Shown: piece by piece, positions 35,371 through 46,749 of the stretch
Layout of the letters: every line of letters starts with the position of its first letter
Numbering within the stretch: the first letter of the stretch is position 1
Assembly: GCA_039000515.1 (NCBI GenBank)
Contig: JBCFYV010000001.1
Location: 33,440,061 to 33,504,060, forward strand
Length of the DNA stretch: 64,000 nucleotides
Direction of reading: 5' to 3'
DNA from: Timema cristinae
Taxonomy: Eukaryota; Arthropoda; Insecta; Phasmatodea; Timematidae
Position numbers and translations under genes: made by a program
Notes under the pieces: generated by a model
Databases searched by the model: none
What the model saw: the letters and a program-made list of their open reading frames with translations, nothing else
What the model was told of the DNA's origin: nothing

Positions 35371-35384
35371 CTTACAGCTTTGCA

Positions 35385-35532
35385 TATGTGGGGAATGCCA
35401 GGCCTCCACCGTGGTTCGGATTCCACGTTAAACTGTAGGTCCTCCATTTCATCTCACAATCACCCTACCATTACACATTAGCGTAAGTGCGTATAACCCG
35501 AATGGGTAGTAAGACGCGGTGCTAATAATAAT
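35385..35532 (+). mobile_element. 5'-truncated SINE, tail A
   Basis: Starts at TGTGGGGAATGCCAGGCC in the body and keeps the complete tail. Target duplication ACAGCTTTGCA (35374-35384) against ACAGTTTTGCA (35533-35543), one mismatch. Confidence 0.88.
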
Positions 35533-36053
35533 ACAGTTTTGCACGAGTTTGGGTTACAAAGCTTATGAAGCGCAATGCAAAACACGTTTCACCAACCAAA
35601 GCTAGGAAGAAGATAAAACAACAAACCTGCATTATTTAGATTATAGTGAATTTTTTGGATATTTTAATATTATTATTTGCAATTAATTGCATTATTTGGC
35701 TATTGCAAACTTTTTATTTTTGTATCCAACCATTTTCCAATAACTCTTTTGCAAATCCGGCAATCTCTATGTGTTAGGTGCAAAACCGGCAATCTTTAAT
35801 TCTTATTAACTCATGACTTAAGTTTTATTGTAAATTCTAGCATATGAATGCATTTTAAGGGATATAAGAGCAGAAACCTTTATTTTTTTAAAAAAATCGT
35901 TAAATTATTATGTTTATTTACAGAGTTATAAGAAATTCGTCTCGCCTGTAAAATTTGGTAAAGTGGTCAGTTTTGCTTCTAGACCCCTCAAATATCCTAT
36001 ACTAATATGAACCAGTGTGTGTGTATTTGACGTGTCAACCTGAGTATCCTTAC

Positions 36054-36169
36054 CTGTGGGTACAACCAATGGATGGGCTCTGTAGCGCTGCACAGCAATT
36101 CAATGTTCTCCCCGGTATATATAACTGTCTGGTTTACGTCTGGTATGATGTTAGGGAGCATGTCGGATG
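36054..36169 (-). CDS. Pvr: Pvr-like exon 1 (first recognised): first half of Ig domain 1
   Basis: Acceptor TTCTTATGTTTTAG, donor CAG|GTAAGG. It starts with two bases of a split codon, so at least one coding exon lies upstream. It encodes SDMLPNIIPDVNQTVIYTG, then ENIELLCSATEPIHWLYPQ with the first Ig cysteine and core tryptophan. No methionine or signal peptide is present here. An upstream first exon ending in phase 1 was looked for out to 63880 and not recognised. Confidence 0.9.
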
Positions 36170-36367
36170 CTAAAACATAAGAAATACTCATTTTAAGGAC
36201 ATTACTCCTTGGACGGGAACCATTTCCTATAATCCCCATTTTATTGTAGGAACACTTTTTCTCACCAACTGTTAACTTATCAAGCCAAAATAATTGCCAT
36301 TATATAGGCTCTCTCACTTGATTTATGGAATTAGGAACTTGAAAGTTCATTGTCACACTTAACAAGA

Positions 36368-36545
36368 AGTACGCCACCTACCCCTATCTTGAGCTAGCTT
36401 ATCCATCTACCTCGCTATATCCTATACTTATGCCGAGCTAGTTCTATCCAGTACACCTCATTACACCCTATTCCTATCTTGAGCTAGTTATATACTGCCC
36501 CCCTCATTACATCCTATCTCTATCTTGAGATAGTTTTATCTAGTA
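36368..36545 (-). repeat. Tandemly repeated LINE 3' fragment
   Basis: Three imperfect ~54-bp units built on CTATCTTGAGCTAGTTCTAT and ATTACACCCTAT. The same phrases occur once in reverse complement near 32110 in the LINE relic and at about 17440. Confidence 0.7.
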
Positions 36546-36689
36546 GAAATTTCATATATTAATAGAGTTTAGAAACTGTGTTGGTTCCTCATTGCCTTTC
36601 ACTCTGAGTTTCTACGAGCGTGCGCTAAAGGACTAGCAATTTTGCCGAGCAAGGTATTTTCACACCTCTTCCGTCTTCTATTAAATGCC

Positions 36690-36835
36690 ACAATCGAAAT
36701 AGGACCAATGACTTTACTCCTCCTTAGGAAGTTGTGCTATGGATTTTTATCGCCTAAGAAAAATCCATTGACCTCAGTTGGGTTTTGAACTCATAAACAT
36801 TGGGTCCTGAGGTTAACACTTTACCCAAGATAATA
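36690..36835 (-). repeat. SINE, head 4, partial
   Basis: Reverse copy with CTTGGGTAAAGTGTTAACC, AACATTGGG and CTTCCTAAGGAGGAGTAAAG. Same family as 42010-42300. Confidence 0.65.
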
Positions 36836-37187
36836 GAGAGTATTATGGACTGGTTTTTTTTGTATTATATGTTATAGTATTTTCTGATAAAAGTGCACTT
36901 ACAAAAATATATGTATTATAGGTAAATTATTGACATCAATTCTTTTTTTATATATGTATTAAGAGTTGCGTGTCAAATCACACAATCTTGAGATGTGTCT
37001 CACCCAACTATTGATCTTGAACAATTCCTTCCCTCACTCATACGTTTAAGCCATGATTAGCTTACACTAATAGACTGCTTATTTAAATCCTATCGACACT
37101 TTCTCTCTTCCGCATCCGCATACTCAGAATGCTTACGCTTTTATTTAATTTCTTGTCTATGCATGACCTTCATTTAACTGATTAATT

Positions 37188-38105
37188 AGTCACTTCGGTA
37201 GCCAGAATGGTCCAAGCCCGCTAAAGTATCACTATTGCAATAGAGTGGATTGTAGAGATGTGAAAAATGTATCGATACTTTACTAATATCGATATTTTAC
37301 TTTCTATACTAGTACTTTTGCTCAATACTTTTTCTCTACATTTAGTGATAGTACTCACATTACGGTATTAAATCGGTATCGAAAGAAAAAACTTTTTTGT
37401 TATCTTCATTCATTCTTGGATTAAATTTTTACCATGGCTAAAGAAGAGCACAAAATAGATTGAAAAAATATATTACTGATCATATTTACTTATTAAATAA
37501 CTTTCCATCAGATAAATTTTCATAGACATTTTGAAAGCGGGTATGGTAAAACCTTTTATATCCATCATACAATACTATCATACCTTCCAAGTTCCAACAT
37601 ACAACATAGACGCGATAGACCTAAATATAAGATAATATCCATCATAAAATACTATCTATCATACTTACAATCTTCCAACATATAACATAGACCCGGTAGA
37701 CCGAAGTATATTATAATATTGTTAAACTATTATAATTATCAGTGTTAAATAAATATGAAAATACAATTATTATTATTATTATTATTATGAAAAGTTGAAA
37801 TTATTTCTTGATTAAAATATATATATTTTTTCAAATTAAAATTTCGATACCGATACTTTTCTTTCGATGCTAGTTTGGTATCGATATTTTTCTTCCAATA
37901 CTTTAAATGAGTACAGTATCGATACTTTTCTTTCGATCCACATCTCTACTGGACTGCTGATGACGAGGATATCGGCCAGAAGCCTGGTGGGTGTGAGGAA
38001 GGTGACTTTTTCCCTAGATGGTTTCCTACTATTCCTCGCGTGAATTCTTTTCAATTTTATTTTTATGATCCTTACCCTATCAATAATTTAAATATAGCTC
38101 GATGC
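37188..38105 (+). repeat. Old head 2 SINE split by a later hAT insertion
   Basis: Left part is 37188-37252 (ACTTCGGTAGCCAGAATGG), right part 37949-38105 (CTGGACTGCTGATGACGAGG and a fragment of the body). The hAT-like element 37253-37948 lies between. Confidence 0.65.
37253..37948. mobile_element. hAT-like non-autonomous element
   Basis: Terminal inverted repeat TAGAGATGTG, with TATCGATACT subterminal at both ends and several ATCGATA motifs. An 8-bp flank GTGGATTG (37245-37252) against CTGGACTG (37949-37956) matches at 6 of 8. It contains an internal two-copy repeat at about 37560-37715 and (TTA)n at about 37768. Confidence 0.75.
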
Positions 38106-38894
38106 GCTGTACAATAAATAACAATAATTGTTGGGAAGAATCCTTCAAAGGTAACTTTGTTTTATTCACTGTATATTTACATAACTTACATAACTTACAT
38201 ACTTACATAACTTTTTGAGACTTTTTGAGACTGACCGATATTTTTATCTGATCTATGAGTTGAAAGTGTGTTTTAAGACTGACCGAAAAGCATTTATCTG
38301 CCAGATAAAATATATTTAACCATCACATTTCATCATAAAGTTTAATTATTCTATAACTTGTATCTGAAAGTTAAAATGGGTGTTGTCATAGTGACGCGTT
38401 GTTTTTTTCATGAGGTTTCGCCTATCGGAATTTGTTTTTAGGTTAAAATCTTGTTTCACGTGTTTGGTGGGCAGAGGACCGGGCTCTTATTATATATCAA
38501 ATTAGAACATTAATTTTAATTTACACTTTTATTTAAAAAAAAAAAACAGGTTATTTATAGAGTTAGATTTAGAGCAGATAAATTAAGTTCATAATATGCG
38601 TAAAATATTAACGTGGCTGATAACTTTTATCTGGTCTCTAGCTTTAACCTCCCGATAATAATATTTATTTGGTAGTCATAAGACTAACCCTTAAAAGATC
38701 GTAACAAGTATCGATACTTTAATTTTATATATCTCTCTCTTTATATATATATTACCAGGCTATCCGCATTTTATCACACTGATATGGTAGGAATGAGCAA
38801 AAGGACGTGTAAAAAATAACTCATTGATTTAATTAATCAATTTTATTTAACAAACTTTATAAATGCTTGGTGCAAACTAGCCTCGAACCTGTTT

Positions 38895-39145
38895 CGGTGG
38901 ACGCGTGGTCTAAGGCGTCATTCTCGTGTTAACACTATACTGCCGATGACAGAGAGATCGGAATCTTGATTCTTGGTCGGTTATACTGAGGGCGTTTTTT
39001 TTTTCAACCTAAATGGTTTTACACTCTCCATTCACGTGAATGCTGGTACACCTCCTATAAATTGAATCATACTCATCCCTAACTCATTAGCGTAATTAGC
39101 ACATTTGCTAACAACCTAAAAAGTTAGTAAGACGTGGTGCTAATT
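38895..39145 (+). mobile_element. Old SINE, head 2 / tail A
   Basis: TTTCGGTGGACGCGTGGTCT head, TGGTCGGTTATACTGAGG, body and tail AGTTAGTAAGACGTGGTGC. Confidence 0.78.
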
Positions 39146-39149
39146 TTTT

Positions 39150-40600
39150 TTAATTATTATAACTAGCCTCATATAGTTTTAGGAGTTGAGGATGAATGTT
39201 TAACCATAAGAAATTCAGGAATATAAACATGTTTCCTTCAAAAAACAGAATAGAGCCCTTTAAAACGATCAAATTATGTTGGTTGCACACTTAAGTATCT
39301 CTAGAAGACGAATATAACAGCACAGACCTTAGTTTCTCAATAGGGGGCTGCTGATTAAAGCTTGCATGAGGCCACTTGTGCTACTAGGTCGATAACACGG
39401 AGATGCCGACAACACATCATTTAACAGTTTGAGTTACTATTTTCTAGGTGTATGATGTGTAAAAGGGATAGAAACGTTTCCGAACCAAGGCCTATAAATA
39501 AAATTTATTGGGGCTCTACTAAATACTGTAACACGTCGGAGGACGTCAAGCGCTGAAATTTTAAATTTTGAATGATTCTTCTTCGAATTCCGTCAAGAAA
39601 TCTCTATCTAATTGATCCAGATAATGTATGAAAGTTTGGAACTTCTCTATTAGTCATTTTGTTTGAATAATAAAATTTAAAATATAACAAATAATTCCTT
39701 TCCGAAAATAAAGTTAAATATAATCGAATTTGTTGTATTGTATTGTATTAAGTTTGTGTGTATTAAAATAGTTTTTCAAAGTATATATTATAAACTAAAT
39801 AAAATAAATATTTAAAAGGATGTTAATATGTGTGTATCGTGTCTGCTAAAGGTATTTGCTGTTTTAGATAAATATTTCAAAATGTTTCCATCTAGTCACA
39901 TGTGTTATAAGAACTAAATAAGTATTTAAACAAATCTATATTAATAAAATAAAGAGATTATTTTCTGTCTGTTTGAAGCAAAGAAAAGCGTTACCCCAGG
40001 AGCTTCTGGTAGTGTTTCATAAAATAATAAATTTATTTCTATAGTAAATTTGGTCAAAACCAGTATGAAAGTATTTCAGTAAACTTTTTTTTTGACACTT
40101 TTAACACTCGTTTTTATAATTAAAGTATTTCAATCCGGTTTGATTAAACTATTTTTTTAAATTAGTGTCAATCTATGATTTCATTAAACTTGACGTGCGA
40201 AAATTTGACTAAACTATATAAATAGTTTAAAAGATTATTAGGAAGAGCGATAGAGACGAATTGGGAGGTATTGTGAGAGCCGCTTCAGTGATCACATGGT
40301 CTCAGACAAAGGTGGGAAAAAAATATGTTTCGATGTATCCACAGGTGCAGCGAATTATAAGTGAAATTCGCCGCACCCTGTAAAAATTGAGAAATTAGAT
40401 TACTCAATCGAACATTTAAAACATCATAAACTGTTTGTACAAGTTTATTCTAGACAGGTATACTTATACTACTCAGTTACAACTGCCTAAGACGTTAATG
40501 TTTATAAATGTCCAAAAAATGTTTACTTTACTGTGATAGCTGGCAAATTCAAATTTGCCATACAATTACGGCTAATTCACCAATTTTAGCGATTGGTGAT
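39150..40600. other. Intergenic or upstream sequence, nothing recognised
   Basis: AT-rich, no named feature. Confidence 0.45.
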
Positions 40601-40604
40601 AGAA

Positions 40605-41050
40605 TTGCCAGCCTGGTTTAGAGGCTGGACTGCCGATGAAGACGATATCGGGGCTAGAATTTAATTAATTAATTAATTAATTTTTAGCACCATGTCTTAC
40701 TACCCGTTCGGGTTATACGCTTTAAGTACTAATTACGCTAATGGATTAGGAATTGGGGAGGTTGAATTAGAGGAAGTGAACCCGCATTTGCGTGGAGGGA
40801 GAGTGGAAAACAATTTAGGAAAAACCACCCTCAGTTCACCCGACCGAGATTCGAACCTCGATCTCCCCGTCCTCAGCAGTCGAACTCAACACGAGTAGCG
40901 CATTAGCCAACTACGTCACCGAGGCGGGTATTGGGGCTAGAATCTTGTAGGGTATTACTAGGGTAGATTTTACTCGATGGTTTCTCACTTCCTCTAAATC
41001 TAACCTTACTACTCCCTAACTCATTGACGTTATTAGTTCATATTTGTAAA
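40605..41050 (+). repeat. Old head 2 SINE interrupted by a younger reverse SINE
   Basis: AGCCTGGTTTAGAGGCTGG and ACTGCCGATGAAGACGATAT to 40660, resuming at 40944 with GGTAGATTTTACTCGATGG and CCTAACTCATTGACGTTATT. The insertion is 40661-40932 plus its duplication. Confidence 0.75.
40661..40932 (-). mobile_element. SINE, head 2 / tail A, nested in an older copy
   Basis: Complete reverse copy from TAGCACCATGTCTTACTACC to CGTCACCGAGGCGGG. Target duplication GGGGCTAGAAT at 40650-40660 and 40933-40943. Confidence 0.92.
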
Positions 41051-41147
41051 ACCAGAAAGAAAAGAACAGTGAGATTTGGTGACAAAAAAAACCACACCTT
41101 TAACTCATAAATTGATGAAGTAACTCATTAAACATTTATTTTGAGAT

Positions 41148-41222
41148 CAAATAAATAGAAAAATGACACCTGATACGGGAATCGAACCCGTGTCTAGGTG
41201 TTATTTTTTAATTTATTTGAGT
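41148..41222. repeat. 75-bp hairpin made of head 5 sequence
   Basis: AAATAAAT and AAAAATGACACCT pair with AGGTGTTATTTTT and ATTTATTT, and ACGGG with CCCGT around an apex AATCGAA. It contains the head 5 B-box region, like a collapsed version of the palindrome at 26410-26825. Confidence 0.75.
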
Positions 41223-41334
41223 ATAACTGAGATACGGTACCTGTCCGTAATTATAATTATTCGTCTTCCCAAGCTTCGTCCTTCATATATATTTAATTGT
41301 ATAGCGTTGCTTTATTCCATATTTATTTGAGGTA

Positions 41335-41570
41335 TTTAATGTGCACTTGCTAAACTGACTGATTACTATATCAATACATAACTTATTAACTAGCCTAAAT
41401 CTAGAACAGATACAACACTTAAGCCCCGGCCGTTAAATCATCACTGTGAAAGGGTAAACCACATTTCACAAATGATAAATATATCTGTCATTTCAGGAAT
41501 TGAACCCGGGAGCCTAATCTCAATATACAGACACGCTACCAACTTAACTAAGATATCTGACATTAAAAGG
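41335..41570 (-). mobile_element. SINE, head 3 / tail B
   Basis: Reverse copy with tail (GAGGTATTTAATGTGCACTT in + orientation), TGTATCTGTTCTAGATTTAGG, and tRNA-like head with GTAGCGTGTCTGTATATTGA and GGGTTCAATTCC. Confidence 0.82.
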
Positions 41571-41667
41571 CTAAGTTAGACAAAAATAAAGTTTCTTAAA
41601 TTATGTCGTGGCAATATAAATGCAAATCTCACATATTAGGAATTTGTTTAAGCCAAACCCTCTAGCC

Positions 41668-41990
41668 CAGGGGTAGGAAACCTGCGGCACTTTGAGGGGT
41701 TTGGTGTGGCCTTTTCACACAATTTTTTTTATAAACTCTCTATCTTTATTGTTTGAAAATTATACATTATCCAACGTAATGTTTTTTAACTAACTAAAAT
41801 CTAAAATCTTTGTTTTTAAACCATAATCTTAAAAAACCTTTTATTGATCTATTTATCTATGATTCACTCAACTATCGTATTTTGGACACATTTACTATAC
41901 ATGAGGTGTGTGGCATGGCCTTCTGAGGAATCCTTAAGCGATAGTCGGGCCTTCCAATGCCATAAGGTTCCCCACCCCTGCTCTATTCTA
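41668..41990. mobile_element. Small hAT non-autonomous element (MITE)
   Basis: Ends CAGGGGTAGGAAACCTGCGG and, in reverse complement, CAGGGGTGGGGAACCTTATGG. An 8-bp flank CTCTAGCC (41660-41667) against CTCTATTC (41991-41998) fits hAT. No coding capacity. Confidence 0.85.
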
Positions 41991-42009
41991 TTGATCTCTA
42001 AGAGGTTGT

Positions 42010-42300
42010 CCGGACTCGGTAGTCTTGGGGTAAAGTGCTCGCTTCAGGATTTGGGTTCAAACCCAGCCGAAGTCAATGGATATTTTTTAGTGTTAAAAAT
42101 CCGTACCACAACTTCCTCCAGAGGGGAAGGTATAGCCATCAATCACATGTCGATTGTGGCATGTAAAATAACCCTGGTCGGTATGTGAAAATACCTTTCC
42201 TGTCAAAATTGGTAGGTGCCTTTAGCTCTCGCTCATAGAAATTCTCGTGTACTGATATAATCAGTCGGTTCAGAAAGTGCATGTTAAATACCTTAAGTAA
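42010..42300 (+). mobile_element. SINE, head 4 / tail B
   Basis: tRNA-like head GGTAGTCTTGGGGTAAAGTG with B box GGGTTCAAACCC, body CACAACTTCCTCCAGAGGGG and GATTGTGGCATG, and tail GTGTACTGATATAATCAGTC. The tail is shared with head 3 copies. Confidence 0.85.
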
Positions 42301-42504
42301 GTAAAAAATATCTAAGGATGTGGACTGAGGCTTACCGCACTTCCTTCCGAACCGTGACGTCATAGGACTTTGCCAACATCCTGCAGGATGAAGCCATAGC
42401 AAGAATGTGTCCATTAGGAGTTGTGCTTCAAATTATAAAAACCTTTTTTTAATTTAAATTTATCATTCTATAGACGAAGGATATTCAGTATAAAAGGCCG
42501 TCAA

Positions 42505-42726
42505 ACCCGTAATGATGGGCATGCAGAACAATGCATCACTTTTGTGTTGGACTGGATTTCCCGGGACGTGGATATCAAGGGTTCGATTCCCAGTCGGGTG
42601 TAATGAGAGTGTTTTGTTTTTCCTAAGGGGTTTCTCTCTTCACGCAAATGTGAGTACATTTCCTCTAAAGTAATACCTTCTTTATTCATACTCCATTAGC
42701 GTAATTAATGAATATGCAAGACGCGG
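42505..42726 (+). mobile_element. Old SINE, head 2 / tail A
   Basis: TTTGTGTTGGACTGGATTTC, B box GGGTTCGATTCCC, GGGTGTAATGAGAGTG and a short GCAAGACGCGGAG tail. Confidence 0.7.
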
Positions 42727-43420
42727 AGAAAAAACCCCATCAACTGTCGCTGACCATCATAAAGAAACTTTTGACCTCCCACTCCACAGAATACCTCTCT
42801 TCACAACATTTTTCGTTGAGATGAAACATTTAAGATAAATTTTCAATTAGAAATTTTCCCACAGTAGAAACTTGCAACCTCTTAGGTGAGGGGGAGGGGG
42901 GGGGGGCTGAATCAAGAAATAAGACACCTAAAGCCTAGTATATAAAGTTCATCTATAATAGGAGGTGTGGTAGCTGACAACTCGAACAATATTTTTATTG
43001 CAAACATTGGTTGGAAGTCACTAATGTTAATCTATGTTTATTATATTTATTATGTTCTTAATATTACTATATTATCAATCAAACGTATTAATAAACGCCT
43101 CAGATAATACTTCCCTAAGTACTGTATAAACATATTTTTCATAAGTATTGAAAGAGAATCACGCAAGTCCACATAGGCCGTCTGTGGATCAAGAAATTGC
43201 TAGATCTAGATCACAAAATCGACGATCGTCGTTGAAGAGAAAAGTCGTCTTGCAGAAATCCAAAGGTGTGTGAAACCTCCACGAGGAAGGATTGAAGGAG
43301 AGCTAAAAACTAATAAAGTTTCATATAGGCTCGTTAGATAAACCCTACAGTCTCCAACACAGTGTGGCAGAGCTGGTTCCACTGACAGCTGTACACAGTA
43401 CGGGTGCAGATACTTCATTA

Positions 43421-43697
43421 TTATTAGCACCGCGTCATTACTACCCGTTCGGTTTATACGCACTTGCGCTAATGTGTAATGGTAGGGTGATTGTGAGATG
43501 AAATGGAGGACCTACAGTTTAACGTGGAATCCGAACCACGTGGAGGCCTGGCATTCCTACATTACAAGTATGTTCCTTGTCAGAGATGAAGGAAGGGTTT
43601 GGCAATCAGATAAATCTGTGCCAGGATCAAGGATTGAACCCCGGACCCCCAGCACAGAAGTCTGACACCTTGCCCCTAGACCACCAGGTCACCCTAC
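43421..43697 (-). mobile_element. Full-length SINE, head 1 / tail A, reverse
   Basis: From TATTATTAGCACCGCGTC to CCCTAGACCACCAGGTCACC. A and B boxes are present in reverse. A short extra insertion interrupts the body near 43560. A clear long target duplication was not found. Confidence 0.88.
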
Positions 43698-43709
43698 TTA
43701 ACGGAGTGA

Positions 43710-44050
43710 TCGTACACCATGTAATGATACTGTTTTAGTCCCCTCTCATTTATTTGAAAAGTCGTGGATGAAGTATATTTTTCTTTAAAGAAACTCTATG
43801 TATATTTTCCTTTTAATAGTTCATTCGTGGATGACCAGGGAAAATTGAACGATTTAATATCAGTACAAGATTCTAAATTAAATTTATATCTGTATTATTA
43901 ATATAACTTTATATTAATTATTATTTATTTTACTAAGTTTCAAGCCTATAAGGCATTTTCAGAAGTAAATTCAAATATATTACTTATTCAACTTTTCTTT
44001 GTTTAAAAAAACTTCTTCCGTTCTATTCAAAAAAGTGGTGATGAGTTGGT
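43710..44050. other. Intergenic sequence, nothing recognised
   Basis: AT-rich, no feature named. Confidence 0.45.
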
Positions 44051-44060
44051 CACCTTCTGC

Positions 44061-44254
44061 CCAATAGGAAGCTAGCCTTCACAACATCAGACTGTCAAGA
44101 GCTCTCCTATTGGTTAGTTTTAACACTAAAGACAAAGGGTCCAAGAAGCAGGCGGTAAGTATATATAAGGGGTTAGAACAGCTTCTGCGTAACTCAAACG
44201 CGTACTTCGGCTCTGACTCTCCACGTCAGTTGGTTAAACGAGAAAGAAGTATGT
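44061..44254 (+). promoter_or_regulatory. Candidate TATA promoter with non-coding first exon
   Basis: Two CCAAT boxes in opposite orientations (CCAATAGG at 44061, CTATTGG at 44107), TATATAAGGGG at 44162, an initiator-like CTCAAAC about 30 bp downstream, and a donor-like GAA|GTATGT at 44249. The stretch has a higher GC content than its surroundings. No downstream coding exon was identified, so it could belong to an unseen gene or to a mobile element. Confidence 0.35.
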
Positions 44255-44720
44255 CACTTCAATGTTGAATTTAAAATATTAAAAGTGTAATTAATTAAAT
44301 AAATCGTATATAAACATTGAAAAATACTAATTTCAACATTTATAAACAAAAAAAAAACCTAATAAGTAAATTCTACAGTGAGCTAGACATATAATCGGAT
44401 CATCACATAGCCGTGTGATAGCAAGTGTGCAGTAAGACAACTGGTATCCCAAACCTAGGGCGTATGCACGTAAAAATTGTATCGACATAACAATTGCACC
44501 CTTTCGGGCAGGGGTAAACCCCATTGAACGGACTAGCGCCCAGTGCCTGCACAACCTAATCCCTTACCTACTAGACAGAACAAAAAATAAAATTGCCCTT
44601 TCAACGGTTTGGACAACCAACTTATTTGTTTCGTGGTGTTGGGATCTGAGCAACAATTTCTACAAGAGCTGTGAGAGCCACGACAACCCAAACATCAATG
44701 GACTTAGGACCACGGTTCCC

Positions 44721-45990
44721 AACTTTTTTTCACTTGCGTACCCCTTGGCAGCCCATTTCCACTAATTGTGCCCCTAATTTGTTTTAGCAAAATCTTTAAT
44801 TATTACAGTAGCAGCTATTTCTGATATATTTGTTGCAGCTGAAAATTGGGTTTAAAAACAATAATATAATACGCTGAACAAAGATTGCCGATATTTTTAC
44901 ATTTAAAAAAAGCCAGAGTTATACTAAAAACAAACACGCTTAGCTCATTTATTACGTTATTAATAATTATAAAAATTATATTTATGTTTGAAATTGAGAT
45001 CATTTTCTCAAGGTCAAATAAAGAAGAAAACCTGCGCCACTCTCACCATATTTAGACCTGAGGATGGTGCCTATCGAGCGCCGAAACATGTCGGACTTGT
45101 GATTAATTCACTCCTAATTTACAAGAACAAGGGAATTCAAAAACTCTCAGATAAGGATAGATCACAACTTATATTAACTTTTTTTTTGTATTTATAAAAT
45201 TCCAATTTTTTGTCATTTGACCTTTATCTTATTACACTATATTATAAGTTTCATCTATAATATCCCATGTTTCAACACTTGTCTTAATATATTTATGGTT
45301 TGTTAAATTGTAACTGCATAAAATCCTGAAATTTTTAGAACCAATTTAAAAAATTTTTAAGCAAAGTATAGGCTCAATTCTCAATGGAACTTTATTAATT
45401 CTTTTCTAATCATAATTATCTGGTCATCAATATTATACACCTTATTTTATTTTAACTAATGTCCATAATACATGTATTTTAATATGTTTTATTATTTTGT
45501 TATATATGTGCTTTTTGCCTCACATTTTTAATGTGTTTGTAAAGGTTCAATTATTACTTTTTAACCTAATTAAAACTTTTCTCAATACATAATCTATTTT
45601 CACTCACAATTATTGATTCTAATTGATTTTTTGTTTCTTGTTTTAACAACAACTTTGCCACTCAGTCCATTGACTCTATATGAAAATTATACTTAATTGA
45701 TACTGTCAATATAATTTATATTAATAACCAATTTCTATCTTATTCATATCCTTCAATTTGATATCTATTTTTAGCTAATAGGATATATATTGTTCCTTAC
45801 TACAACAAATTATGTATTTTATGAACCTCGCCATATCGTTGATTTAATTTTATAACGTTTGACTGATATTGTGTCTCACAATGTTGGCATATGTAGATTT
45901 TTCCGCCATTAATCAAATATTTCCACGTACCCCCAAACGTCCAGGCACGTACCCCTGGGGGTACGCGTACCTCACATTAGGAACTGCTGG
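44721..45990. mobile_element. hAT-like element without intact transposase
   Basis: Left end CACGGTTCCCAACTTTTTTT and GCGTACCCC; right end in reverse complement CAGCAGTTCCTAATG and GCGTACCCC. This is the CAG-GGTTCCCAAC type of hAT terminal repeat. The flanks (TTAGGA and TAGGAT) are only roughly duplicated. The interior is AT-rich and no hAT domain was seen. Confidence 0.72.
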
Positions 45991-45999
45991 ACTAGGATG

Positions 46000-46600
46000 A
46001 TACAAAGAAAATAAAAACTCAGAATATAAAGATTAAAGTAAAACTAACATCAACAATGGAAAGAGTTGATCCCAATTCTACATCAACCACTCCCAAAACC
46101 TAACATCCATAAATAATAATAACAAATTTTCTTTCAGGCTCACCTATTTAAATCAATCACCCATCCCATTCCTAGATATAACAAATGTATTCTATTTCAG
46201 GAATTAACACGAAGAAGAGACTTGTTCCCCCTACCAAGCAATAGAACCACTTCAATGGTTGCTGGATACACTAGCAGGGTACACGGTTGATAAATACTGA
46301 CCGTTAAAAACAAGACAAAGTATTAAAACACAAATACAAAGTTGAGTAAAAAGATAAATAATCTTGAAACTTATATAAGAACTCTCAAAAAGGTGTTGCT
46401 AATCAATAACTACATTATAATACGAGTCTACAGGACATTGCTTAAAATACTCAAGGGTATGTAAAAGAGTGTATGTCTTTAGTTGTTATTTTAAGTTTTA
46501 TTTTAAGCATTTAGTAGTTTAAATAGTAAAGATAAACAATGTTATTAAATATGGCAACACTTTCTGCACCACTCTGTATATCATCTGTTTAATTGCATTT
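46000..46600. other. Intergenic sequence, nothing recognised
   Basis: No feature could be named. Confidence 0.45.
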
Positions 46601-46614
46601 CTAATTTTTTTTTC

Positions 46615-46748
46615 CCCTTGTCACTGCGTCACACTATCCGTTCGGGTTATGCGCAAAACCATTTTGGAAAAACTCATCTCAATACACCAGACAGAGACTC
46701 GAACCTCAATCTCCCCATCATCAGTATTATAGTCCAACACGAGAGTTT
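46615..46748 (-). repeat. Partial head 2 / tail A SINE
   Basis: Reverse fragment with CACTATCCGTTCGGGTTATG, ACAGAGACTCGAACCTCAA and TCCAACACGAGAG. Confidence 0.65.
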
Positions 46749-46749
46749 A

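Larger units (their letters stand above)
2090..36169 (-). other. Pvr: Gene model: PDGF/VEGF-receptor-related receptor tyrosine kinase, 17 exons visible, partial
   Basis: Seventeen minus-strand exons join into one protein: seven Ig-like domains, one membrane helix, a juxtamembrane segment and a kinase N-lobe running into a kinase insert. Seven Ig domains plus a split kinase is the VEGFR/Pvr architecture; PDGFR and KIT types have five. D4 lacks the Ig cysteines, as in class III/V receptors. Exon lengths (5' to 3') are 116, 196, 131, 163, 148, 154, 297, 170, 154, 168, 153, 128, 184, 101, 151, 225 and 169 nt. Junction phases agree everywhere except the 148-nt exon, which needs 149. All introns are GT-AG. 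The start codon and signal peptide are not found, and the C-lobe is outside the window. Known role of the family: cell-surface receptors for PDGF/VEGF-like ligands, acting in cell migration, survival and haemocyte biology in insects. Assignment to Pvr rests on architecture and motifs, not on a database search. Confidence 0.9.
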
